Assembly (NCBI GenBank): GCA_025353525.1
Contig: JANXOO010000357.1
Span: 1 to 7,507, forward strand
Reading direction: 5' to 3'
Source: Schlesneria sp.
Lineage (GTDB): Bacteria > Planctomycetota > Planctomycetia > Planctomycetales > Planctomycetaceae
DNA length: 7,507 bases
The translations under genes and the position numbers were made by a program. Positions 1 to 6,543 of this stretch are shown here, piece after piece. Every line of letters starts with the position of its first letter. Position 1 is the stretch's first letter. Below the pieces are notes generated by a model. It did not search any database. It saw only the letters and a list, made by a program, of their open reading frames with translations, and was not told the DNA's origin.

Positions 1-109
1 CCCGTTGGCCATCCGGATCTTGTTCGCATCAGACGGCAACGGCCAATCCGATAACGATACCTGTTAAACACAATCCACCCATTCCTCAATTTCAGGGAAC
101 CCCCGTACT

Positions 110-1159
110 ATGCCTCGAACTCAAATGACGACCGTCCCGCGATCTTGCCCCGGAAAACGTTCGGCGGGTTTCACATTGATCGAGTTACTGGTCGTGATCG
201 CGATTATCGCCGTGCTGATCGCTCTGTTACTTCCCGCAGTCCAGCAAGCGCGCGAAGCGGCTCGACGGACTCAATGCAAGAACAACCTGATGCAGATCGG
301 ACTGGCGCTCAGCAATTACATGATGGCTCACGAAGTCTTGCCACCCGGTACGCAAAACGATAAAGGGCCGATCAGGTCCAAAGAAGCGGATGGATATCAC
401 ATGAGCTGGTGTACTCAAATCCTGCCATATATTGAACAACAAAATGTCTACGAGCATATCGATTTTACGAAGTCGGTTTACGACCCGCTCAATGCTGCAG
501 TGCGACAGCAACCAGTGAACACGTTCGTCTGTCCATCAGATCCAGGCCCCCGCCTTGCCGGGAACGGAACAAGTGCCCCTGCGGCCGTCACAAGTTATTG
601 CGGGATCCACAATGACTTTGAAACGCCGATTGACGTGAAGCAGAACGGGGTCCTGTTTCTTAACAGCTCCGTCCGTTACGAGCAGATTCGGGACGGCAGC
701 TCAAATACAGTATTTGTCATGGAAAGCAGGTTGAATGGTGGATCCGATCTGGGCTGGATCTCGGGGACGCGAGCGACGCTGCGGAATGTCGTCGTTGTGG
801 TCTCCGGCGGATCGCCTGCGAACGTGCTCGGCCAGTTGGATATCGACGGCGATACTGCAATTGAGGAGGAGGCAAAAAAATTGTCGTCGGGCAATCTGAT
901 CCCGAGCAACGTGGCCGAACCACAATTTCGCTCACACGCCAGTTCGATCGGAAATGCAAATTCCGGAAATGTGAGGCAGGAACTGGCAGATCTGGAATCG
1001 GGTCGCGAATTCGTCGGGGGCGGGAGCAGCAATCATACAGGAGGTGCGCACTTTGGATTGGGAGACGGCTCGGTCCGTTTCATCAGCCAGAACATCAGCC
1101 CCAAACTGCTTCGCAATCTTGCCCACAAGTCGGACGGAGAAATGTCAGGAGATTTCTAG
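110..1159 (+). CDS. DUF1559 family prepilin-like protein (type II secretion pseudopilin-like N-terminus, H-x9-DG C-terminus)
   Basis: This 349-residue protein has a short basic leader (residues 1-20, ending KRSAG) followed by FTLIELLVVIAIIAVLIALL, the classic type IV prepilin cleavage and methylation motif. Cleavage is expected between G20 and F21, and the conserved Glu is E25. One membrane helix (about 21-41) precedes a DUF1559 body that begins AVQQAREAARRTQCKNNL. The body carries LPPGT (77-81), FVCPSD (139-144), the DGSSNT motif (195-200) and the terminal H309-x9-D319-G320 motif, with SVRF directly after. Length is typical of the family. The ATG at 110 is the first possible start: an in-frame TAA lies at 65-67 with no start codon between. 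An AGGGA at 94-98 is a reasonable ribosome binding site. Such proteins are presumed to be exported and membrane- or surface-anchored through prepilin peptidase processing. Their actual role is unknown, and pilus assembly is not implied. A decayed relative follows directly at the stop codon. Confidence 0.95.
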   Translation: MPRTQMTTVPRSCPGKRSAGFTLIELLVVIAIIAVLIALLLPAVQQAREAARRTQCKNNLMQIGLALSNYMMAHEVLPPGTQNDKGPIRSKEADGYHMSWCTQILPYIEQQNVYEHIDFTKSVYDPLNAAVRQQPVNTFVCPSDPGPRLAGNGTSAPAAVTSYCGIHNDFETPIDVKQNGVLFLNSSVRYEQIRDGSSNTVFVMESRLNGGSDLGWISGTRATLRNVVVVVSGGSPANVLGQLDIDGDTAIEEEAKKLSSGNLIPSNVAEPQFRSHASSIGNANSGNVRQELADLESGREFVGGGSSNHTGGAHFGLGDGSVRFISQNISPKLLRNLAHKSDGEMSGDF

Positions 1160-1619
1160 ACCTGGAATGTGCAATTGACGTTGACCGAGTGGGGTTCTGT
1201 TTCTGAACCGTGCGATCCGGTACGAACAGATTCGCGACGGCAGCTCAAACACACTTTTTGTTGTCGAATGCCGGACGGTCTCTGCCAACAATTTGGCCTG
1301 GATGTCAGGAACCCGGTCGTCGTTACGAAATCTCGTACGAATTGTAGAGAATCCCAAGACGGGCATCGCAGGCGCCTGAATCGAAAAGAACCGGAAAACG
1401 CAATTCGTTCATTTGAATGACGCGAACGATTCAAATCAAAGTCCGGCAGAAATCGAATCGGATTTGGATGCAGTCGGTGGTCCGGGGAGTTCGCATCGTG
1501 GCCTTTTTCACGTCTTGCACGGAGACGAAACGGTTCGAGTGATCGGTCATTCGATCGACCCCGCGACACTTCGAAAACTGGCACATTGCGCAGACGGCGA
1601 GATGGTACCAGAATTCTGA
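1160..1619 (+). pseudogene. Decayed C-terminal half of a second DUF1559 gene
   Basis: This region encodes in pieces a protein aligning with residues 169-349 of the intact neighbour. It starts DLECAIDV (against DFETPIDV) at 1159-1182. It shifts frame by one missing base at about 1183-1191 and continues as GVLFLNRAIRYEQIRDGSSN, then SGTRSSLRNLV. An in-frame TGA stands at 1377-1379. The same frame then resumes and ends with SIDPATLRKLAHCADGEM and a stop at 1617-1619, matching the neighbour's NISPKLLRNLAHKSDGEM. The terminal motif is degraded: H and D of H-x9-DG are kept but G is replaced by E. A 14-base block (1236-1249) is identical to 692-705 of the neighbour. The first 168 codons, including the prepilin signal, are absent. 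The likely history is a tandem gene pair that lost the end-to-middle segment by deletion, then decayed. The exact left border is uncertain by a few bases because similarity begins at the neighbour's stop codon. Confidence 0.85.
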
Positions 1620-2080
1620 CGCCTGACTGTTGAGACTCACGCACCTGTGGATTTTTTTCCGGGTGCAAGATCGCGCGACGATCAGGTGCGATTCAGAGCT
1701 GATTGGGCTTCAGGATCGGCGCGTGAACAATTGTCGCAAGTTGCTGACGTGCCAGTCGATTTCTCCAAGGCGAATCGTCGAAAGAGGAAGTTAACCACAG
1801 AGACATCGAGGCACAGAGAAATTCAGAAACGCCAATCTTTAAGATTGAAAAATATTCAATTCTTTTACTCTTTTTGTCTTCTCTGTACCTCGGCGTCTCT
1901 GTGGTGAAAACTCTTTGTATTTCTCCGCCGCATATCGCCGGGCGATTCAGTCTGTTTCAGCTAAAATGGTTCCTGCAAAAAATGACGCGCCGGTCCTTAA
2001 CCTGACTTCGTCGACCGCATTTCTTTCTGCAACCGTTGCAGTGTTAGCCCGAAAGATGACACCGTCAGGCAACATCGGCC
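1620..2080. other. Intergenic region with no convincing gene
   Basis: This 461-base gap separates the decayed DUF1559 copy from the 3' end of the convergent aminotransferase gene. Open frames exist at 1647-1907 and 1915-2109 (+). The first is largely the translation of an inverted repeat, and the second runs into the antisense of the aminotransferase; neither resembles a known protein. The only clear structure is the inverted-repeat element at 1791-1908. I see no strong terminator after the aminotransferase stop codon at 2081-2083. The only hairpin close to it, TGAC-GGT-GTCA on the minus strand, is weak. Confidence 0.6.
1791..1908. repeat. 118-base inverted-repeat element with CCACAGAGAC arms
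   Basis: The left arm (1791-1820) and the right arm (1879-1908) are reverse complements at 26 of 30 positions. Both contain the core ACCACAGAGAC followed by CGAGG and ACAGAGAA. The AT-rich centre holds two smaller palindromes: CAATCTTTAAGATTG (1833-1847) and an ATTGAA/TTCAAT pair (1844-1860). No open frame encoding a transposase fits inside, so it could be a MITE-like or REP-like non-autonomous element, or a large transcript hairpin. From memory, sequences like ACCACAGAGACACAGAG recur in intergenic DNA of many environmental bacteria, and translate to peptides resembling LTTETQRHRE. That recollection was not checked here. Confidence 0.8.
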
Positions 2081-3316
2081 CTATGCCGCCGGAGCGGCTT
2101 CGTCCCTGAGGCAATTCTGTATTTGCCGGACGGCTTGCCTGAGCCGTTGGCTGTTTTCGACGATTGCCATTCTCAGGAACCCTTCGCCTTCTTCGCCAAA
2201 GCCGCGGCCAGGACTGACGGCAACGCCTCCTTCCTGCAGCAACTTCATCGAGAAGTCAATCGAACCCATCTGCGCCCATGGTTCGGGGATTTTTGCCCAT
2301 ACAAACATTCCCGCCTTGGGCTTTTGAATGTCCCAGCCGATTCGGGTCAGCCCGTCGACGAGCGTATCGCGGCGAATCTGGTATTCCTTTGCGATCGCGT
2401 CGACGGCAGGCTCGCAATTACGCATGGCGATAATCGCCGCAATCTGAATTGCCTGGAAAATCCCGTAGTCGTAATAGCCTTTGATCGTTGCCAGCGCCCG
2501 GACCATCTCGCGATTTCCTGAACAGAACCCGATCCGCCATCCTGCCATACTGAATCCTTTGCTCATCGTCGTCATTTCGACGCCGACATCGATCGCTCCG
2601 GGCGAAGCCAGAAAGCTGGGAGCCTGGTATCCGTCATAGCAAATGTCGGCATAGGCGAAATCGCTGATGACCAGAAATTTATACCGCTTGGCAAGGACGA
2701 CCAGTTCGTCGAAAAACCGCTGTTCGATACACGTCCCGGACGGATTGTGCGGAAAGTTGGCGACGACCAGTTTCGGCTTCGGATACAGGTGCTCGCACGT
2801 GTACGCCACATTGCGCAGGAATTCGGACGGATCGCGAACGTCCAAAGCGATGACGTTGCCCGACGCCAGCATCACCGAGTACGCATGAATGGGAAACGTC
2901 GGAGCGGGGACGATGGCCGTATCGCCAGGCCCCATGAGCGCAAGGCACATATGACTGAACGCTTCTTTGGAACCAAGGCAGGCGATGACTTCGTCGTCGC
3001 CGTTCAGTTTGACTCCGTATTTACGGTCGTATCGCTTGGCAACCTCACGCCGCAAGCTGGCAATCCCGTTCGCGACCGAATAGCGATGGTTTTTCGGCTC
3101 AAGCAGAGCTTCCTGCATCTTGTCCGTGATCTGCTGATCGGGGGCATCCGTCGGATTACCCATACCGAGGTCGATCACATCAACACCCGCCACGCGCTGC
3201 TGGTACTTCAGCTTGTTGATCTTGCCGAACAGGTAGGGCGGCAACCGCTTCAATCGGTCGGCCACCGGGATCGAAAACGGATTATCAGCAAACGGTATTT
3301 CCGATTCATTTCGCAT
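2081..3316 (-). CDS. PLP-dependent class I/II aminotransferase, AlaC / LL-diaminopimelate aminotransferase type
   Basis: This 411-residue cytoplasmic enzyme has fold-type I aminotransferase features throughout. RLPPYLF (24-30) and [12 protein letters not shown] (49-60) form the N-terminal substrate region. [18 protein letters not shown] (79-96) and GSKEAF (115-120) lie around the cofactor phosphate. NPSG starts at N191, D219 should contact the pyridine nitrogen, and Y222 lies in DFAYAD. K253 in [15 protein letters not shown] should form the Schiff base, R261 should help bind PLP phosphate, and R382 (FLRMAI) should bind the substrate carboxylate. Length and sequence closely follow E. coli AlaC, which makes alanine from pyruvate and glutamate. 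The same branch includes LL-diaminopimelate aminotransferases and other amino-acid transaminases, so the exact substrate cannot be assigned. The ATG is the most upstream start: an in-frame TGA lies at 3329-3331 with no start codon between. GAGAG nine bases upstream is a modest ribosome binding site. Confidence 0.93.
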   Translation of the reverse strand: MRNESEIPFADNPFSIPVADRLKRLPPYLFGKINKLKYQQRVAGVDVIDLGMGNPTDAPDQQITDKMQEALLEPKNHRYSVANGIASLRREVAKRYDRKYGVKLNGDDEVIACLGSKEAFSHMCLALMGPGDTAIVPAPTFPIHAYSVMLASGNVIALDVRDPSEFLRNVAYTCEHLYPKPKLVVANFPHNPSGTCIEQRFFDELVVLAKRYKFLVISDFAYADICYDGYQAPSFLASPGAIDVGVEMTTMSKGFSMAGWRIGFCSGNREMVRALATIKGYYDYGIFQAIQIAAIIAMRNCEPAVDAIAKEYQIRRDTLVDGLTRIGWDIQKPKAGMFVWAKIPEPWAQMGSIDFSMKLLQEGGVAVSPGRGFGEEGEGFLRMAIVENSQRLRQAVRQIQNCLRDEAAPAA

Positions 3317-3482
3317 GATTGATATCTCTCACGGCCTGGTATGTTGCTGGCGTTTAAAATGTATTCGTCCGGGAATTTGTGACCCGGGACGACCCCGAGG
3401 TCAAATGCCTCCCGTATGTCATGAGGAATCAGGCACCCGATGAATGCCTCGTTCTGCCCGGCGAGCAAAACCGTCACGCAGA

Positions 3483-3499
3483 GCGGAACGCTGTTCCGC
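3483..3499. repeat. Perfect 7-base-pair hairpin between two minus-strand genes
   Basis: GCGGAAC and GTTCCGC flank a 3-base loop in the 257-base gap between the stop codon of the membrane protein gene (3574-3576) and the aminotransferase start (3316). It could end transcription of the upstream gene or act as an operator or leader hairpin for the aminotransferase. No run of T follows it directly on the minus strand, where only a TTTT occurs about 12 bases further on. A classical intrinsic terminator is therefore doubtful. Confidence 0.4.
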
Positions 3500-3573
3500 A
3501 TAACATCGCGGTTCGATGCCCGCAATTCTAACAGACACCGGAAAATGCGGGAAGTTCGGCTGGAACTCGAGAC

Positions 3574-4047
3574 TCATTCGGCGTCGTTTGCGGTGGTCTG
3601 GGAACCGCCATTTTGCGTGGCGTGATAGCGGCGTATGTCATCTTCCAGACTGCGCCGTTCAAAACGCAATCGGGCTTTGGCAATTTCGGAGTATGTCAGG
3701 GTCGACAGCCAGTCGCCCAAAGCCATCAGCACCATCCACACGACCAGGGCGAACACAAAAACGACCCACAGTAGAAACAGCAGTGGACGCAGCGCAAATA
3801 ACTGATCCATCTGGTCGCCGAGCGGAATCAGAACTCCGATCATCGCCAACATGCCACTGACTTGCATCCGTCGACGAAACTGCCGATTCGCATGCAGGGT
3901 GGCCCCTTCATCATTGGCAATCACCGGCTCCAAAGCACGTCGAACGGACCAGACGTAACAGACCAGTCCAATTGCAATGGAAATCAAAAGACCGCCGAAA
4001 ATCAGTGCGGGCAAGGTTGTTGCGTCAATTCGGATCAGAAGTGGCAT
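3574..4047 (-). CDS. Unrecognised small membrane protein with three predicted transmembrane helices
   Basis: This 157-residue protein was not recognised. It shows three hydrophobic stretches, at about 13-34 (PALIFGGLLISIAIGLVC and following), 62-78 (QVSGMLAMIGVLIPLG) and 88-111 (RPLLFLLWVVFVFALVVWMV). The loop after the first helix is basic (VRRAL at 35-39, RRR at 58-60), and so is the C-terminal tail. By the positive-inside rule this suggests an external N-terminus and a cytoplasmic C-terminus. Residues 121-142 (EIAKARLRFERRSLEDDIRR) could form a short charged helix or coiled coil. The ATG is the first possible start because an in-frame TAA lies at 4060-4062 with no start codon between. AAGGA lies only two bases before the ATG, unusually close for a ribosome binding site. 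The gene lies 257 bases upstream of the aminotransferase on the same strand, and a functional link is not shown. The well-formed alternation of helices and loops supports a real gene. Confidence 0.75.
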   Translation of the reverse strand: MPLLIRIDATTLPALIFGGLLISIAIGLVCYVWSVRRALEPVIANDEGATLHANRQFRRRMQVSGMLAMIGVLIPLGDQMDQLFALRPLLFLLWVVFVFALVVWMVLMALGDWLSTLTYSEIAKARLRFERRSLEDDIRRYHATQNGGSQTTANDAE

Positions 4048-4276
4048 AGTCCTTGAATCTTACACGATTTTCCGTCGGTTCCCAAACGGTTTTTTTGATG
4101 TAATCGTGATTTTCAACCGGTCGTTTCTGTGAGAATCCATCGCGGACAGGCTGAAGAGTGGACCTTGACTGGGCCGATCGTTTTTTTCTGCTTGCGTTGC
4201 CCCTGGAGGACAGGTCGAGGCCTGAAATCCGGCGACAAAACGGCTTGTTCGAGCGATGCTTTCCTTGAAGTCTTTC

Positions 4277-5260
4277 TCAGCGCCCGTTGATCGTATACTG
4301 CAGTTTCTGGCATGCCACGGCCACTACGAGGTGATGAAGCAGGCCGATCATACCACGCCTTGAATTGAGGCAACGGGCGACTGAAGATTTTCCACAAGTC
4401 CGAGGATTATGCCGTACCTTCTGGAGAGTGGACTCGTGGCGTCGCAATGCCTGCTCCGCCGATACCGTTCGACGAACTCGAATTTCGCCGTACGTTTGAA
4501 TAAAGGAAATTCGTAGTTCGGAAGAAGCAGTGGGGATCGCAAGCAACGGGATCATCGCCGAAAGTGGTGCCTCTGGACGGATCAATACGACTGTCGCATC
4601 CGCGAACAGGACCGCTACATAGCCATTGCCATCAGCGCCAAATGTCTCACTGACTGACTCACCATTTTCGGCTTGCGTCAGAAGTTCGGCAAAATTGAAG
4701 TCGATGGGCGCGACCCGGTTCGCTCGAATTGAAGATGTCGATACATACAGGATCACGTTTGGGCCGCATTCGGATCACTGGGCCGATGCTCGAATGCCAA
4801 ACGGACAATCGGGGCCAGTAATGACGGCGTACTTGACATCGCGGTTGTTCGAATGTGCAAGCGGCTCAATCGTTTTCGAGACAGCGCTACGATTTGGCGC
4901 GGCGATCCAGGATACGCTCAATTCCGGAGGGTTCTTCAGTCCAAATACTATGTTTAGAAGTGTCTGACGCCAGCTTGAAAGCGGGCGGCCTTCCGCACTC
5001 CGGTTGATCGTTGGTGGAAGATGCCCGTTATTTCTCTCGGCAAACACAGCGAGGGCAGTACTGATTTCACAGAGTTCATTGGAAGTATTTGTTTTCTGTG
5101 CATCGTGATACCAGTACCGAAGAACGATAATGCCCTGTGCTGACGTGACAACAAAAAGTGTCATCGCAATTCCCAGGCTCCACATCCTCTTTTTTCCAAA
5201 AAAAATGAAACCAGTCGAAATATTGTTGGCAGCATTGTCTCGTTCCCCAACAATCGACAA
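4277..5260 (-). pseudogene. Membrane-anchored DUF1559-like gene interrupted by an in-frame TGA
   Basis: Two minus-strand segments in the same frame (5260-4775 and 4774-4277) are split only by a TGA at 4775-4777. The first begins at a TTG (5258-5260), or more plausibly at the ATG at 5183-5185, which has GGA nine bases upstream. From that ATG it has a membrane helix (TLFVVTSAQGIIVLRYW), then a DUF1559-like body: ALAVFAERNNGHLPPTI, GRPLSSWRQTLLNIVF, VSWIAAPNRS and YAVITGPDCPFG. The second resumes with GPNVILYVSTSSI, APIDFNFAELL and VAVLFADATVVLIRPEAPLS, in the order expected for these proteins (DGTSNTI, EPRDL, VLFADGSVRF). The DG of the last motif has become DA. Family similarity ends near 4528; the frame from there to 4277 looks like random read-through. 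A single C-to-T change of a CGA codon could explain the TGA. The classical prepilin motif is missing. Functional read-through cannot be excluded but is less likely. Confidence 0.65.
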
Positions 5261-5307
5261 AAGTAAGGTGGCTCATTTCATTACGTCAAAACGCAGAATG
5301 TCCCCTG

Positions 5308-5334
5308 TTGTACCGCACCCTCTTGTACCGCACC
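5308..5334. repeat. Two direct copies of TTGTACCGCACC, period 15
   Basis: TTGTACCGCACC occurs at 5308-5319 and again at 5323-5334, separated by CTC. The phase of 15 bases is about 1.5 helical turns. It lies upstream of the interrupted minus-strand DUF1559-like gene (start 5185 or 5260). It could be a binding site for a dimeric regulator or simply a local duplication. Confidence 0.7.
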
Positions 5335-5428
5335 ATTGCAACTGACTCGAATAAAATGCCATGTGCCCGTTGTCGATGCGCTGGTATCCCTGCCGGAATA
5401 CGAAGTGGTCACGCGATTGTCCGCATCC

Positions 5429-5453
5429 AGTGGTGTCGCTTCGCTCAACCACT
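5429..5453. repeat. Dispersed hairpin repeat, copy 1
   Basis: AGTGGT and ACCACT form the outer stem around a centre containing GCTTCGCT. The 15-base core GCTTCGCTCAACCAC (5438-5452) recurs at 6089-6103 with one mismatch. On the minus strand the repeat translates to VVERSDTTG. From memory, that peptide appears in many spurious planctomycete ORFs, which suggests a widespread intergenic repeat family. Confidence 0.65.
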
Positions 5454-5790
5454 ATTGACTTCGTCACACCACCGGGAAAAGTCCCCGACAATATCTCTTC
5501 GCATCCGGGAGGCGTGCCAGAGACCTATCCGTCAAGACGCACAACGACATCAATCGAGATACTTCGCTTCATCCTGAACCTCGGCCAGGTCCGGCAATTC
5601 GATCATTTCCTCCCGAAACGTCTTCTTTCTGTGATGAGCCGTGTGGTTTCCAAGAGATCCTTGGACACTCGCGGGGTCCTGGTGATCGTTGTCGGGGTTT
5701 CTGTGATACGATGGGCGAATTCGGACTTCAACATGCCCCTGGTGATCTTGCCCACAAATAACGACTCCATGAATCCCGGTAGAATAATAC

Positions 5791-5809
5791 TGATTTTGAG
5801 TTAAAATCA
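5791..5809. repeat. AT-rich perfect 7-base-pair hairpin
   Basis: TGATTTT and AAAATCA flank the loop GAGTT. The hairpin has no adjacent T run beyond the stem itself and no intact gene immediately beside it, so its role is not clear. It could be a weak terminator or a remnant of a regulatory region. Confidence 0.5.
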
Positions 5810-6083
5810 ATCTGACCAGATGTCATCATTTTGAACCGGGGAACATTTCAATGACCGTTGGTTGCGATCTCAACAACACGCACCGCTCGCCTTGGAGACT
5901 GGTTCAAAGTCGATGTCCTGATTCCTCTTGTTTTCCACAGGACAATCGGGACACAGTATTTTATGCGAGTCAAGCGCCAAGGTGCAGTAAAGGAGTTTCA
6001 GTGGTTCGAACAGAATTTGTTGGGACGTGGAGACACGAATCGTGGCTCAACCCCGGGATCAAGTCGTGTTTTCGTGACATTCA

Positions 6084-6106
6084 CCGGTGCTTCGCTTAAC
6101 CACCGG
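6084..6106. repeat. Dispersed hairpin repeat, copy 2, in the leader of the receiver-like gene
   Basis: CCGGTG and CACCGG form a 6-base-pair stem around the core GCTTCGCTTAAC, nearly identical to the centre of copy 1. It sits 35 bases before the ATG at 6142. It contains the in-frame TAA (6097-6099) that bars any upstream extension of that gene. If transcribed it would form a hairpin in the 5' leader. Confidence 0.6.
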
Positions 6107-6141
6107 CTCAATGTCGTCCTTCCAGGACAAGGCCCTGCAAC

Positions 6142-6543
6142 ATGCCCAGTGCGACGACCAGTTCCGCAATCGTCGTCTTTGAATCGCGCCCGTGCCATGG
6201 TCCCGAACTTCAACGCCAGTTTGCACATTCCGAAATCGTCATTCGTGAATGCCGTTCCGTCGACGACCTGTTTCAGTCGATCGAAGAATATGCTTCGTCA
6301 GTCCTGGTGATCGATCCTGATTCCGGGCTTGTCAAAGTGATCGAATGGCTCGGTAGTTTCGCGACGAAACAGAGTCGTCACATTCCGATCATCGTCATCG
6401 GAGGTTCAACGGATCTGCGGGAACTCGAATGGATACTGCGGGAGGCAGGTGTCACCGCGTTCTTGCCCGATCACATTTCGGGTGTCGATTTGGCTCGCCT
6501 GTGCCGATGTCAGTTGGGGCTGGTCCGGGGATCAGGGAAGTGA
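6142..6543 (+). CDS. Orphan atypical receiver-like (CheY-fold) protein
   Basis: This 133-residue protein has the strand and helix rhythm of a response-regulator receiver domain and no output domain. Beta strands are apparent at 8-14 (AIVVFES), 53-58 (SVLVID), 81-87 (IPIIVIG) and 105-108 (TAFL), with helices between. The helix 91-103 (DLRELEWILREAG) is followed by VTAFLP, as in receivers. D58, at the end of the third strand, sits where the phosphoacceptor Asp is expected. The acidic pair after strand 1 is reduced to E14, and the conserved Lys after strand 5 is replaced by P109. Phosphorylation-independent (pseudo-receiver) behaviour is therefore likely; this is inference. The ATG is the first start after an in-frame TAA at 6097-6099, and AAGG lies nine bases upstream. 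No histidine kinase is visible nearby. The 3' end overlaps the convergent gene by 12 bases. Assignment rests on pattern, not a database match. Confidence 0.7.
   Translation: MPSATTSSAIVVFESRPCHGPELQRQFAHSEIVIRECRSVDDLFQSIEEYASSVLVIDPDSGLVKVIEWLGSFATKQSRHIPIIVIGGSTDLRELEWILREAGVTAFLPDHISGVDLARLCRCQLGLVRGSGK

Larger units (their letters stand above)
5261..6141. other. About 880 bases without a convincing gene, rich in short repeats
   Basis: No open frame here looks like a real protein on either strand. The longest candidates are 5361-5804 (+), 5550-5810 (-), 5851-6099 (+) and the upstream part of 5858-6310 (+). They have no recognisable motifs, some need TTG starts, and several are translations of the hairpin repeats. 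One weak point in favour of a small gene is GGGGA eight bases before the ATG at 5851, which would give an 82-residue Cys-rich peptide. The region contains a 12-base direct repeat (5308-5334), two copies of one hairpin repeat (5429-5453 and 6084-6106) and an AT-rich hairpin (5791-5809). Together with the decayed gene to its left it forms a low-coding island of about 2 kb. Confidence 0.55.

Noticed and set aside
1..109. Promoter search upstream of the intact DUF1559 gene
   Set aside because: No convincing -35/-10 pair was found. Only the AGGGA ribosome binding site at 94-98 is supported.
1156..1668. 170-residue minus-strand frame
   Set aside because: It lies antisense to the decayed DUF1559 copy, whose plus-strand similarity to the neighbouring gene is unmistakable.
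1647..1907. 86-residue plus-strand frame containing LTTETSRHREIQK
   Set aside because: Much of its second half is the translation of the inverted-repeat element at 1791-1908, and the rest shows no protein-like motif.
2747..3322. 191-residue plus-strand frame
   Set aside because: It is fully antisense to the aminotransferase gene, which has all its catalytic motifs.
4072..4096. Possible plus-strand terminator (CCGT/ACGG stem followed by seven T)
   Set aside because: The stem has only four base pairs with a ten-base loop, and there is no plus-strand gene upstream for it to end.
5550..5810. 86-residue minus-strand frame ending MIELPDLAEVQDEAKYLD
   Set aside because: The tail looks protein-like, but the start is a TTG within the AT-rich hairpin and no family is recognisable, so evidence for a gene is too thin.
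5851..6099. 82-residue Cys-rich plus-strand frame with GGGGA upstream of its ATG
   Set aside because: The ribosome binding site is acceptable, but the sequence shows no domain and ends inside the hairpin repeat. It was not called as a gene.
5858..6310. 150-residue plus-strand frame
   Set aside because: It needs a TTG start without a clear ribosome binding site and its 3' third overlaps the better supported receiver-like gene in another frame.
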